From positions 3,311,001 to 3,375,000 of the forward strand of contig CALYLW010000012.1 in the NCBI GenBank assembly GCA_944989445.1: a DNA stretch of 64,000 nt, given 5' to 3'. Shown here piece by piece: positions 34,151-45,897 of this stretch. The position numbers and the translations under genes are program-made. Each line of letters opens with the position of its first letter. Position 1 is the first letter of the stretch. Under the pieces are notes generated by a model. That model was not told the DNA's origin, did not search any database, and was given only the letters and a program-made list of their open reading frames with translations. The DNA comes from Ampullaceana balthica. Lineage: Eukaryota; Mollusca; Gastropoda; Lymnaeidae.

Positions 34151-36619
34151 CATCTTTGCATCCATTTCTTCGAAAGACTCTCATATATTGGTAAACATTA
34201 TCACAACCCATCAACCAACGGGAATCTTGGGATACGTGGCTATCGAAGTTGCAGCACCTGAAAGGAGTTAAATATTCGATTATAGGCGTTTTGATATCCA
34301 GCTGAAGAAAACATTTCTGGAAGCAAGAATCATCTTCTCATACATTAGTCATTAAACTGTTTGCAATGTATAATTGTCATCAAAACTCTTATTAGCATAT
34401 TGGCGGATATTTAAAGTCCCGCCCTCTTTTCTTTCATCTGATAAAGTCCTCATAGTGTCATAGTTAGATAATGGGATAAAGCGCTGCACAAATTTAGAAA
34501 GTTCCATTTCAGAGTCTGACGCTGTTGTCACATGGTAAAATAGACGCAATGCTACCGGCCTTTTGGAAGGAGGTTCGATTCCCCAGAAGCAATTAATTAT
34601 TATTTTTTTAAAATTTGTTTAAGGAAGAAAAAAAAAGAAAAGATGGAAAAAGGTTTTCTTCTTTACTTTCCTTTGTTTAAAATAATAAATATTTTGTTAT
34701 TTATATTCAATTAGGAATGCGAAAGCGAGGAAACTGTTTTATTTATTTTTAAGTCAAGGTATCCGTTGCTTTTGTTTTGACGTCTGGACCCGCGGTTATG
34801 TGTCAAACAAAGAGCTTGGATGGGTAGTTCCCCGGTGTGAACAAGCATAAATGATATGGTCTTTTGCTGCGGTTACTTTATAATACTTAATATCGTGGAA
34901 ATTGAAACGGAATACGAATTATTTAAGGACTCCGAATAGCTAGATGTTTACTGACTAAACATGTACCGGTTTTGTCAAACTCTTGTTTACCGAATATAAT
35001 ACCAAGTGTAAAATCTGTAACAATACTTTAAAAATATTCCTTGGATTTCTAATTTAAGTAATACCATTACACTTAAATCTATGAAATATGCTGCAAATGT
35101 TGCTTGTAATTTAGAGCAAAACACAAATTAATTATGATGATGGAAGTAGCGTCCTAAATTATTTAAACATTAAGAGCACTTACGAAGTCTGGGCAATAGC
35201 CTTAGGAATCCTTTCCGGATCAAAAGTAATTTCATCTTTTGAAGGGCATTCACATGCCCACGCCTTTCCTTTAGCTCTAGAAGTGTGTGCTCCTGAGCAG
35301 CTTGTGTTGACTATCGTGTTTTGTGTGGCTGTTGGATTGTGTGTCACATCAACTTTGCGCTGTTGTGTTATATAACAATAGAAGCAATACTTTAAATGTT
35401 ATATTCATTTTTTTAAAAATTCTAATTTTTTTTTAAAAATAGGACACACAATGAATATTCGATTCGGTAATTCCGGCAAGGAGAAGAGATTTGAAAGTGA
35501 AAAAAAAAGCAAATTGGTTGGTGCATATCATATACACTTTCATAACAGTTATGGTTGCCATTGATTGTTCGACGATAACTCGATAAGAAAGGAAAACAAT
35601 TATAATTTTAAGAAATACTTTTAAAAGAAATTCATTCTAGACTTTGTTTCATTTAGCGAACACAGCTTTCTGGAATCGAACAAAATGATTTTGGAAGTTA
35701 AACACATTGTCGATATCAACAAGCCTGCTGGAATTTGAAAACAAAAATAAATAAATAAACTTTAGACTTAAATCGTAACAATAAGAATTTATAATTTATG
35801 GTTTCCAATATTAATGACTCCTGAAATATCATTTTCTGAAAAAAGATTTAAAAAAAAACTTGTTTTATACCATTATGCCAGAGGCAGAGTGTCAGTAGAG
35901 GGGTGTGGGTGAGGGGGAGGGGGGCTGAGGACCGCACCGGGTGACACAATCACAAGGGGTGACACCAAAATGTAAACTCTTTATGTTCCTGTTATTTGAC
36001 CCTGACAGACTGTGAGGAGGTCTATGGTGTAAATTGTGAGGGGATGACATGAGCTACCGCACTGGGTGACAACAAACCCAGTGACGCCTTTGGTCAGAGG
36101 CAATGTTCCCTCTAAGGTTCATTGGTACGTAGTGCTCAAAATAACAAACTCGTGTGCAACATTATACAGCACCTATATTTTTAATTAAAATTTTAAACTC
36201 GTATATTTTATTCTGAACAAAATTTGCTGCGCAGTATTTCTTGGCTGCTTCGCGGCGCCGGTGAGATAACAGCGCCGATTTTTTTAACAGTGGCCTGGGG
36301 GCTGGGTGGCAATATTGTTGTCAGCAGGATTACAAATAACTCAAGTAGGACATGTGTTAATGTTTAAATATGTTTGATTACAATTATATATATAAGTTTA
36401 AAAAACAACAACTTTACGCCTAACCCAAAACTTTCGTAGATTAGGAAAATTTAATTTAAAGCAGCTCACCCCAATTTCCAGTTCATTTTCCCGGAATTGT
36501 CTGTACTTTCCCCACATTTTAGCGTCCGTTGGCTCGGTGCAGTCAAAAGTGATGCTATTAGCGGAGCTCAGCGCGATTTCATTGGTCAATATCAATACAA
36601 TGACTGACAGTGAGAGCAT
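34151..36619 (-). CDS. IL-17-like cytokine, three exons, terminal exon missing
   Basis: Secreted cystine-knot cytokine, predicted. Minus-strand exons 36619-36470, 35359-35184, 34257-34151; GT-AG junctions with phases 0, 2, 1. Residues 1-22 are a signal peptide (LSLSVIVLILTNEIALSSA). Then FDCTEPTDAKMWGKYRQF, which resembles the Cys-x-Glu-Pro N-terminus of molluscan IL-17s. Exon 2 ends WACECPSKDEITFDPERIPK; exon 3 gives CCNFDSH, MGCDNVYQYMRVFRRNGCKD. The Arg-x-Pro, the Cys-rich stretch and the V-x-Arg-Arg are the IL-17 signature order. A final exon with the last Cys pair is expected; reading through the 34150 donor would stop after two codons. An acceptor at 36635 suggests the first exon shown may be preceded by another, so the start is not certain. 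Confidence 0.72.
34535..34592 (+). other. tRNA-like segment
   Basis: Box-B-like GGTTCGATTCC at 34573-34583 with an A-box-like TGGTAAAATAGACGC about 38 bp upstream and a T-run after. The acceptor stem does not pair; likely a SINE head remnant. Confidence 0.3.
36101..36260. mobile_element. hAT-like MITE fragment, CAATGTTCCCTCTAAGG end
   Basis: Left end CAATGTTCCCTCTAAGG then TTCATTGGTACG and ATTTGCTGCGCAGTA, as in the 16043 family. The right terminus is not seen. Confidence 0.5.
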
Positions 36620-36947
36620 CACGTATCTACATTCCTGAAACAGAAAATGTAAAAAAAATTTTTTACAAGATTTTCACGTTGAACGTCAATTAACACAAAT
36701 ATGTATTTTTCTAAGTTAAAGAGCAATACGTCAGTAACGCCCCCACCCCTTGAATGATGTGAACAAATCTTATAAGTGTTTATAGATAAATGATCATTTC
36801 CAAACATTCCAGTGCCTCGACTTGACGACGAGCAACACTATTGTGATCTATAACTATAGCAACATCTCGAAAAATTACATGCACTCAAAGCCTCATCAAT
36901 GCGATGATCACCGCGAGCACTTTAAGACACAGAAGAAACCCAGTAAC

Positions 36948-37092
36948 ACACACACACACAAATAATTATTATCACACACACATACACACATAAATAATTA
37001 TATAATGACACACACACATAAATAATCATATAATGACACACACTCACTCACACACACACACATATATATCTATATATCTATATATCTATATA

Positions 37093-37172
<80 letters not shown>
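36948..37172. repeat. (CA)n and (TA)n microsatellites
   Basis: CACA runs at 36948-37062, then TATATC and pure TA to about 37172. These produce long meaningless Tyr/Ile frames. Confidence 0.95.
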
Positions 37173-37177
<5 letters not shown>

Positions 37178-37242
37178 ATATCTGTTTCAGAATTTCTCTT
37201 TAAATAAATGAAGAAAGAAAAATATATAGTTTTTATTAACAA

Positions 37243-37521
37243 TCAATATACATAATTCCCGTTGTCTGTATGTATGGATGTAATAATAGTTAGGTGGCGC
37301 TGCGATCGATTTTTGTAATGCTGTTAGGTGGCGCTGCGATCGATTTTGTTTTATAGTGCTGCACCAAAAATAACACTTTTCGAACGTTCCGCATAAAATT
37401 GTTCAATATGATAATAAATGAATCAAATAAAAATAAATGAATGTTCTGTATTACGTTATTTTTTAATCTGATGTGTATTTATTTTGAAAACTTCCGTCAT
37501 TTTTGACGGGTGATACACTAG
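37243..37521 (+). mobile_element. Non-autonomous Helitron, copy 1 (279 bp)
   Basis: Starts TCAATATACATAATTCCCG and ends CTAG, inserted between A and T. The 3' end has the hairpin CCGTCATTTTTGACGG, eight bases before CTAG. The interior repeats GTTAGGTGGCGCTGCGATCG twice. Near-identical to copy 2. Confidence 0.88.

Positions 37522-37608
<87 letters not shown>
37522..37608. repeat. (TA)n microsatellite
   Basis: Pure TA run directly after the Helitron CTAG end. Confidence 0.95.
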
Positions 37609-37614
<6 letters not shown>

Positions 37615-37619
37615 TCATT

Positions 37620-38110
37620 GATGGGCGTGAAAATCTCCAAGGCCAATGCAGCCTTTGGCCCATTGTATGACTGTGTCTGGAACAGGAGGAGAATCAGCAT
37701 CCAATCCAAACTAAAAGTACACACGTAGACCTCCCTACTTTACTATATTAATGCGAAACATTGACCGTGTAACAACGCCATGCGAGGTTGCTGAACCAGG
37801 TTCACACCAAAAGTCTAAGAAAAAATCTCAACATATAACGGCAGGAAAAAAATTCCATACACCGAAATATTAGTCAGGGCAGGGCTACCCAGCCTTTACA
37901 CAAGCCTCATGCAGGGCCAACTGCGCTGGGCGGGGCATCTAGTGCCACATGCAGGACCATCGGCTCCCTAAGAGGCTTTTCTATGGTCTCACCGATGTGC
38001 ATAGATCTGCGGAGGTCCACGAAAGCGCTACAACGATATGCTTAAAACCGCTCTAAAGGCCTTTGAATTAGGCATGACCGACCCCCTTGGCACTCTATGA
38101 TAGTTTACGC
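37620..38110 (+). mobile_element. Non-LTR retrotransposon C-terminal relic
   Basis: Frames give LRWAGHLV, then FYGLTD and RKRYNDMLKTALKAFELG, the usual C-terminal region of a LINE ORF2. Several stops and frameshifts. Confidence 0.6.
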
Positions 38111-38165
38111 GACGACATCCGAACGTACCTTTCATGCTAAAATAGGGCTAATAAGCCACCAGAAA

Positions 38166-38700
38166 AAACAAACCCGTAAAAACAAAGTTTTTGACTATAA
38201 ATCCCTTATATATGAGACATAACTAACAGTATTGATTATTTTCAAACATTTACAGACTGAATCTGTCTTAACTCAATTTTGCTTCATAACCCTAGGGGGG
38301 GGGGAGGGGTGGGTGGGAGGGGGAGAGGGGAAAAGTCTGGTCACCGATTCGCTTGACCGAGCTCAGAGTGACACGTAAAATGTAAACAAAAGCGCACCGT
38401 CGCTTCGTTGGGTCGCCTCAATGCGTCAGCTCAAACTTTCACGTGGCAAAAAAAACAATAACAAACCGTGAATTTAAATTACATACCTCATATAAGGATA
38501 AACTAAAATGCATTAATTTAATTACGGTACGTTCGATCGATCTGAAATTTTGATACGATGCATTGTTAGGTTAGACGGGTCCGTGTGCCAAATTTCAGTT
38601 CGATCGGATCATGGGAAGTGGGTCATTTTTGACTTCTGTTTTTCCGCCCGCCCAAGACAGAGATGATGAGACGGCCGCGAAGTTAATATAAGGGATTTAA
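38166..38700 (+). repeat. Single type-B mosaic element
   Basis: Same head and tail as arrays I-III, one unit only. Middle type B: CTTCATAACCCTAG, G-run, AAAAGTCTGGTCACCGATTC, GACACGTAAAATGTAAAC. Flanks are A-rich; no clear target duplication. Confidence 0.8.
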
Positions 38701-39258
38701 AAAAAAACACGTGGCTGCCTAAGCACTGGACTAATATGATGAGAGTGGTAATATAAAGATACTATGAATATGTTTTACGTTGGGCGTCAAACAAGGCCCG
38801 GCCGGCAGATAACCACGCTATGACGCTGGGTAATCCATAAGTAGACACATGTTAATGAACACAACAATAGTTTCAAATTACCGCACACATATATGAATGG
38901 GGGAAGGGGAATAGTCACGCTCTATTTAGAGCGTCATTCGCAGATATTTTTTTTTCTCAGGAATCGATCTAATACCCGTAAAATAGTAATCAGTGAAATA
39001 CACTCATGGCGTCAGGTACTGTCGAAAACAAATATATGAACGTTAATAAATAAGCAACAATCGTTTATATATTTTTTAAAATTTGGATTCATTTGTTCTA
39101 AAAGAATCATTGAAATCTGTAAGTGCCCGGATATCACGTGATCTGTAATATAAAATTAATTGATCTAAATATTGTTTTAATTTTGATTATTGTTGTTGTG
39201 GATGCTCTTTTATGTAATAGTAGATGTTGATCAAACAACAAGACATTACGCCCCCTAC

Positions 39259-39382
39259 CTCCATAAAACGTATCCGATGCATGGTAACAGAATTCACCCT
39301 TGATGTGGATTGGTTTCAGTGCTTCTTGAAGACCTTTGATTTCAGTTAAGGTTATGTCTACTCCTACAGTCTTCAGAGACGT
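39259..39382 (-). CDS. Unrecognised internal coding exon (124 bp)
   Basis: Open throughout with acceptor ACATTTCAG before 39382 and donor GAG/GTAGGG after 39259. Encodes VGVDITLTEIKGLQEALKPI then HIKGEFCYHASDTFYG. A possible terminal exon is near 39118-39077 (G+AT phase, ending ESKF stop). May belong with the exon at 40589-40282, whose phase fits. No family recognised. Confidence 0.45.
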
Positions 39383-40281
39383 CTGAAATGTTTCGTTTCC
39401 TTCTCAAACTAACAACTCTTAAATATTATTAAAATGTTCAATAAATTTTGTCTACTTCAGAATTTCGTTTATATATCTTGCTTTCAATATACAGCTGACT
39501 AAGTTCACTAAGCAAGAGTATCAGAGTTTCTCTATCAACCTAATGTTCAATCACCCAATACAGCTTTTTTTCCTTTCAGATATACTTAACACCCAATTTA
39601 ATTATTTGACTAGGCTAGAACCAATGTAGAATTTGTATTAATTTATATTCTATAGTCAATTAATAAATAATATAAAAACGGAAAAATAAAATATGTTTAA
39701 AACTTTAGCAATATGATTTGATGTTTGAATTGGTGATGGCCCATCAGCCGTCTTTTATAGTTTGTACCTGACAGAGACAGTTTTTTTAATAGCTTTATGA
39801 TTAACGGGTATTTTTTATAGGTGTCATTCTAATTATGGATACTCGGAATGTCTAGCAATTTTTAAAAAAAATTTGGGTTTGGGGGGATAGGGGTGCTCTG
39901 TGGCTTCGGGTTGGGTAAGGGATTGGGAATTCCCGCCGCCTCGAAAAAGGTTTCATTCATTGTGTATGTGTGTGTGTGTGCGCGCATCTTGTTTGGTGCG
40001 GGGGATTTGCACGTTGTAAAACTGACGCTTGTGTCAGTAAATAGAAGATAACACGACAGCCCTCAAACCCAGCACTGTAAGCACGGGGGCCGCCTCGACA
40101 ATAAGCGTGATTCCCCGGAACGTTATAAATAAACCTTTAGAAAAAAAAAGTGAGCTTTTGTTCGAGACATAAAACAAATGTACTCAAGCGGAGCATGTGT
40201 TGACGTATGATTGCTTGTTTGATCGCCCGTTGGCTGGGTCGGGTTTGACTTCCGCGTGAACTTAACCCCTTGTGAAGTTAC

Positions 40282-40589
40282 TTTCCGGATATCACTACCA
40301 TTTTGTTTCAGTGACACCTGACAGGTAGTGATGGTGGTGTGGGCAGGGCCGTATTTAAATAAAAAAATGTTTGCCTCTGGAAAGCGACAGACTGCCTCGC
40401 GTTCACCCAACCTTTCCACCCATTCCGTTACATATCCGGAAGGCGGGGTCTGCAACACGCACCAACACCACGCGACGAGAAGTATGAGCAAAAAGCAAGC
40501 AATGCCTTCAAAGGGAAAGTTAATCGGTGGTGTATAATAATCCTGGGATGAAAATAAGATCTTCAAGTCAATAAAATTGAAACACATTT
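40282..40589 (-). CDS. Putative exon of an unknown membrane or secreted protein
   Basis: Long open frame on the minus strand in a strong exon context: acceptor CCCTTTCCTAG before 40589 (another, TTCATCCCAG, about 45 bases in), donors at 40317 (CAG/GTGTCA) or 40281 (AAA/GTAACT), both phase 0. Encodes a hydrophobic stretch GIACFLLILLVAWCWCVLQ, then WVERLGEREAVCRFPEANIF and YGPAHTTITTCQVS. Cysteine spacing might suit an Ig-like domain of molluscan type, but that is inference only. Confidence 0.38.
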
Positions 40590-40629
40590 CTAGGAAAGGG
40601 AAACAAGGATGGATCAGTACCGCAGTTTT

Positions 40630-40880
40630 CGAAAGAGTTATCGTCAAAACACGTGTCTCTAAAAGAGGCTGTTTTTCTCGACATAGTACATTCTTAAAGT
40701 TCCAGACACACGTGCGCTCCTTTTAATCAGCAGCACCAAAATTATGGAACAGTCACCCGAAATGTTTGAAGAAATGTCAAAACAAAGACAAGGTATGTAA
40801 GAAAATTTTGAAGACCTTAAAAAAACCACAACAAAAAAACCAACTTAAGATAGTTTTTGAACATCAGAGTGCGAAGAGCA
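40630..40880 (+). mobile_element. Non-LTR C-terminal relic
   Basis: APKLWNSHPKCLKK and a Lys-rich tail resemble the (S/A)APxLWNSLP C-terminus of Jockey/CR1-type ORF2. Weak, short, and overlaps no other feature except antisense frames. Confidence 0.4.
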
Positions 40881-41389
40881 TGCAGGACAAGCGTGGATAG
40901 TTAGCACCATTAGATGAAGACGAAGAACAACAAGAAGAGGAAAGCCGTCATCGGTGGAGAAAATGCAACGCTCTTGTAAGATGTCATACTGCTAAAAAGA
41001 AAAGTGTAGCCCGTACATTTAATGAACTGTAAAAAATTCCATAAAAGGGCGAACGTGTCGGCAAAAAAGCCTTCATCAGCAAACACAGACAAATACTAAT
41101 AGAAGTATGAGAATAATACAAAACTTTTCGCATTTTTAAGCCAAGGAATACATCAACCACAAAGGGAAGGAAATGAGTGATACAGAAATTAATAAATACT
41201 AAGGGAAGAGTGGGGGGGGGGCGAGGTGTTAACATGGCCGCGAGAACACGACGTTCGCCCCATGTGGTGTGAGGTTCCCACATTCTTCAATAAGTCTATT
41301 TACTAGTCTTATATTAGCTTGCTTTGTAAGTTTAATCGGAACCGTCCGTCCAACTATTTGTTTATAATTTTTTCACGTGCCCAGTTCAC

Positions 41390-41535
41390 GCGTTGACGCC
41401 GACCGTCACTGTTCACACCCCCTACCGTCCCTGCGCCCAGGGGAGATAATTCTGTTTCAGTCTGTAAATGTCGCGTTTGAACATAATCACTACTTTTAGT
41501 TATTTCTCATATATAAGGGATTTATAGTCAAAAGG
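41390..41535 (-). repeat. Mosaic element head, reversed fragment
   Basis: In reverse: TATAAATCCCTTATATATGA, ACATTTACAGACTGAAAC and GATAATTTC, like the unit-1 head of array I. The tail is absent. Confidence 0.65.
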
Positions 41536-41859
41536 TAAGCTGGCTTTGCACTTACTGTAAAATGCGTAGACTAAAAAGTAGAAAATTAGTGCATTTTTAA
41601 TATAAGACTAGTTTTAAAAAAGTGTTTTTAAAGTTAATTATTATTTCAAGATTGACTCAGCCTGGCGTGTAAAAAATTTATAATTACAAAACATTCTCTT
41701 TTCTGCATTGATTTCAGAACAAATTATACAAAATTCCATAATTTTAACATATTTTTAACATACACTTCTAGATCCTCGGGTAATCCAATACTCAGCTACA
41801 CGTCTTCGCGTATGTGATGGAGAAATAAAAACAAAGAAAACATCAATAAACTAGAGCAA

Positions 41860-42245
41860 ATGAGAAAAAAGAACTGGCATATTCATTATTGGAGAATGTT
41901 CAAAATCGACAAGAGTAACAGAAGACGATAGAACAACAAAGAGCAAAGTAGTATTTAATGATAACTTGGAAATACAAAACAAAAATAATCGAATACAACC
42001 TTTGATACTTATAGGGATAAAAACATTTTTCTTATCCCGTATGCCCGAACAAACACATGATACGATATTTTTATTCTCCCCGTCTAGAATTCTGGCGTGG
42101 AATGGGTTGCCTGATCAAACTAGGAAAAACAACACACTACCAACATTTACAACTCTAATAAAAAAAATGCAAGCCTAGAATAGACCATGGATTAGCGAAG
42201 GACACCATAATCTTTTGTATAGAAGGAGCGTCTGTAATGAATAAG
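41860..42245 (+). mobile_element. Jockey/CR1-like LINE 3' fragment
   Basis: Homologous to 8940-9360: FPSRILAWNGLPDQTRK and TLIKKMQA, then TATAGAAGGAGCGTCTGTAA. Internally deleted. Confidence 0.75.
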
Positions 42246-42407
42246 TTATAACCACCAGTTTCACCCTTCAGCTCTTAAAAAAAAACCTTGTAAGGATTGA
42301 TCTATTAATGAAGTTTTTTTTTATAAACTACAGTGAAGACACACTGAGGGTGCACCGTCTTGGGGATGAATGGATAATGATTAAGTATAAAAGAAAGTAA
42401 TACAGAA

Positions 42408-42515
42408 GCAGTTTAGAATTACCGCGCAGCGCATTTTGTAAAATATTTCATAAAAAATGGTAGCTGTGCAACTTTGAGCACGGACCAACGAACCTTAGAG
42501 TGAACATTGGTGGTA
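42408..42515. mobile_element. hAT-like MITE fragment
   Basis: GCAGTTTAGAATTACC, CGGACCAACGAACCTTAGAG and end GTGAACATTGG; right part of the 16043 family. Confidence 0.5.
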
Positions 42516-43059
42516 GGTGTGGGGGTGGGGATGTTGAGACTTAGATAAACAATAAAAACAACAACAGCAACAACAACAAAACTTCTGCAGCGACTTTGTT
42601 ACACTGTCTCGTGCCCTACATTGGTGGGGTATTCCATAAATAAAGCCGCTCAAATTTTATATAATGTGTGACCCGTCTCATTCAAGAGTAAACAAATTAC
42701 TGATACATATTCCTTACCCCCCCCCCGGGGTCACGAATTTCCCACCTTTACTCCCCCTTCCCACTATCAAACTTTTTGTTGTACTTAGAGTGGAAACTAA
42801 AATTTCGAATAAAACAAATATACTATTTTGTTTACATTATTTGATAAACATGCAATAAATTTATGCTTTAAATAATAATAATAAAAAATAAGGAAAAAGA
42901 AATAAAAGAATGTCTTCGATTAATGTATAGAGAAAGCCAGGGTGTTATTTTCAAAAGTTTCATCGTTTTAATATAAGAACTGAGACGAAATTGGGGCGGC
43001 TGACACCTCGTGCGGTCAACTTACGCCGCCTTGACGTGCCCAGATTCCCAAAATTCACC

Positions 43060-43265
43060 GAGTAAATATTGTCCTTATTATGCCCTTGAAATTAAATGTT
43101 ATCCTTATTGTGCTGTGCTAAGTAAATGTTATCCTTAGTGTGCTGTGCTAAGTAAATGTTGTCATTATTATTTATGTTGTTGTAAGTAAATGTTTTCTTT
43201 ATTTTGATGTGGTAGGTAAATATTGTCCTTATTATGCTGTGATAAGTACATGTTATTCTTGTGCT
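43060..43265. repeat. About seven copies of a 30-bp minisatellite
   Basis: Unit AAGTAAATGTTATCC + TTAGTGTGCTGTGCT with drift; the middle units are closest. Confidence 0.8.
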
Positions 43266-43489
43266 TTAGCGCTTTGGTATTTAAAAAAAAATTAAGAACG
43301 AGCAACAAACCCCGTCCAAGGACGCTCCGCCACCGCACGGTGGCATGTTGTAACTCCCCTCCAACAGCCGTCTCGACCGGCATTACATGTGCATCGCGTC
43401 AAAAATACTATTCATTATAGTTAAAATAAATAACTCGAAAAAACAGATCTTTTGACTAAAAATCCCAACGCGCATAACTTAAAGTCTTG

Positions 43490-43660
43490 GAAGAAATACT
43501 GCACCAAAAATAACTCGTTTTGAACATCCGCGTAAATGGCGTAAACGTGTTCAATATGATGGGCTGTAGGAGTCATAATATGTGTTTGAGGGACCAATCC
43601 GGACGGAACGGACAGAAAGGACAGAAACTTGCCTTTTATTATATAGGATAACCATAAAGC
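43490..43660 (+). mobile_element. Helitron-like repeat fragment
   Basis: CTGCACCAAAAATAAC and GTTCAATATGAT recur in the Helitron copies; it ends TTTTATTATATAGGATAAC after a GGACAGAAAGGACAG microsatellite-like stretch. Confidence 0.45.
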
Positions 43661-43894
43661 AGAGACTCTTAGAAAAATTCGTTTAAACTAAACTTTATAA
43701 AACATGACTCTCCCTGTTTTCTAGAAATGAAACCTCAAACCACTACCTATTCCATACGGAGGAGGGGCGATGTAGTCGGTAGGGAGATGAGTCAATTAAA
43801 AGATCACGTTGTTGGTGGACATGAGTTGTAGGCGTTTGTGTGTAAGGGAATTGGGGGGGGGTGGATGTAGTGCATAGGTAGGTTCTAAAAATAC

Positions 43895-44206
43895 CTGCGT
43901 TTCGACTGTTGAAATCAAGTCGCTCATTGGGTGTAACTGTTGGCATGCTGATGAAATACCAATACACCTTTTGCCCAATTTGATCCTAACAAACAAACTT
44001 TTATTAACCGACTCTTCCTCTTTCCGCGTGTCTTCATGTTGGATTGCCCTATTTTTACATTCATGGTGAATTCCACAGAACCCTTGAGTTTGAAATATTG
44101 CATGTAAATAAGCAACCAAAATAAAAAATAACAACAATTTGCAATATACGCGTAAATGAAATAGCAATTTATTTCTATATTTGTTTGTTGCTTTTGTAAT
44201 TGTCAT
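43895..44206 (-). CDS. Putative secreted peptide precursor, first exon
   Basis: ATG at 44206, open for 104 codons to a donor CAG/GTATTT at 43895. A Lys/Arg-rich start is followed by a hydrophobic core CKLLLFFILVAYLHAIF, a good signal peptide. Downstream: FCGIHHECKNRAIQ, an acidic Lys/Arg/Glu stretch, then a Gly-Lys-Arg site in RIKLGKRCIGISSACQQ. Gly-Lys-Arg is the usual cleavage and amidation site of neuropeptide precursors. No family recognised; a chance frame cannot be excluded. Confidence 0.35.
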
Positions 44207-44965
44207 CAATAGAGCAATTTCACCATTCTTTTATTCCATTCATTGTCGTAAACAGCTTTTGCTACAGCTCTAAAACTTGGTTTGTTGAGGGGAAAGTTGG
44301 TTGAACTTTAAGGATGAATGGTCTGGGAATTCTGCTAGTTCCAGTACTTCGTTTTCCACCGCATTCAAGCTTAACTGTTCGTTGAAATAGGATGTTTGCA
44401 GTATTATTTTTTTTCCCTTTCAATGACTAATACTTTGAATTGTAAATACATGTATAGTCAACTTGGTGTTAAATGAGATGGACCCCACTACGTCATAAAG
44501 CAAACCAGTAATACCTTCAATCCAGTTCCCAAAATGTCCTCCCACCCCCGCCCCCACCCGCGGGGATAATGTTTCATCTGAGTTGGATACTTAAAAAGAA
44601 GTAAATAAACTTAATTTTACTTAAGCTAATTATTAGAATGAGAGATCATTTTAATGGTATTTAAATTGTTACAAACATTCCAAATTTTTTTTTATTAAAA
44701 CATAATGACGCTGTGATTTTCTGCCAAGAGACTAGCATTGAACATATTGTTTACCAAGTATTACTCTACTCTCTCACTACGCCTAAACTCTCTAGTATTT
44801 ACTTTTCTCTCTTCAGTCATGTAACCCCCATCGTCTTCTGTCCATATTATTTTAATGTTTTTATACGCTATAAATAAAAATGGTAATATCAGCAAAATAA
44901 CATGGTAATATTATAAAGACTGTTTAAAAATGAAAAAAATACCAACCAACAAACCAAAAACAAAC

Positions 44966-45500
44966 TAATAAGCAAATCATTATGTACTCAACAACCGATA
45001 TTTGATGTTTTGGAAGGAGACAATTCAAGTCTACCACCGATAATTGTAAGGACACCACACAAGCCTACCACCAATGTTTGTAAGGACACCATACAAGCCT
45101 ACCACCGATATTTGTAAGGAGACCATACAAGCCTACCACCAATATTTGTAAGGACACCATACAAGCCTACCACAAATATTTGTAAGAACACCATACAAGC
45201 CTACCACCGATAATTGTAAGGACACCATACAAGCCTACCACCGATAATTGTAAGGACACCATTCAAGCCTACCACCAATATTTGTAAGGACACCATACAA
45301 GCCTACCACCGATATTTGTAAGGACACCATACAAGCCTACCACCAATATTTGTAAGGACACCATACAAGCCTACCACCGATATTTGTAAGGACACCATAC
45401 AAGCCTACCACCGATAATTGTAAGGACACCATACAAGCCTACCACCGATATTTGTAAGGACACCATACAAGCCTACCACCGATATTTGTAAGGACACCAT
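44966..45500. repeat. 34-bp minisatellite, left part
   Basis: Unit AAGGACACCATACAAGC + CTACCACCGATATTTGT, about 14 copies from near 45007, with ATAATT/ATATTT variants. Confidence 0.95.
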
Positions 45501-45788
45501 ATCTTATCTTATCTTATCTTATCTATACAGACGCTCCTTCTATGCAGAAGATAGTTGCGTCCACAGACCATGACAGATGATCTGTTGGCAAGTGATGCAG
45601 CATTCACAAGCCACGGCTTTGTGGGTTCCACGCATTACCCAGCCGCCTAACTACATGTAGTGTTAGGTACCCATTAGGAGCGGGGTGACTCAGGGACGCC
45701 CTAGGCCCCGGGAACAAACCCTTGCCTTCACACGGATTCGAACCCGTGACCATCGGTACGACAGTCCAGTGCGCTGCCACTCGACCAC
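45501..45788 (-). mobile_element. tRNA-derived SINE inserted in the minisatellite
   Basis: Minus strand: A box TGGTCGAGTGGCAGC, B box GGTTCGAATCC, central core GGGTACCTAACACTA then AACCCACAAAGCCG, CTTGCCAACAGATCATC, and a 3' tail CATAGAAGGAGCGTCTGTAT plus (GATAA)n at 45501-45525. The tail equals that of the LINE at 8246-9359. Confidence 0.92.
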
Positions 45789-45897
45789 CTACCACCGATA
45801 TTTGTAAGGACACCATACAAGCCTACCACCGATATTTGTAAGGACACCATGCAAGCCTACCACCGATATTTGTAAGGACACCATTCTAGCCTACCAA
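45789..45897. repeat. 34-bp minisatellite, right part (about 3 copies)
   Basis: The same unit resumes after the SINE, so the SINE landed in an existing array. Confidence 0.92.

Noticed and set aside
34535..34592. Functional tRNA gene
   Set aside because: No acceptor-stem pairing despite a B-box-like motif; kept only as a tRNA-like segment.
35640..35735. Open minus-strand segment with an acceptor between IL-17-like exons 1 and 2
   Set aside because: In the required phase it reads Cys-stop at once; exons 1 and 2 join in phase without it.
37463..37724. Frames rich in Tyr-Ile repeats
   Set aside because: Translation of a TA microsatellite.
45604..45816. 70-codon minus-strand frame
   Set aside because: Lies inside the tRNA-derived SINE.
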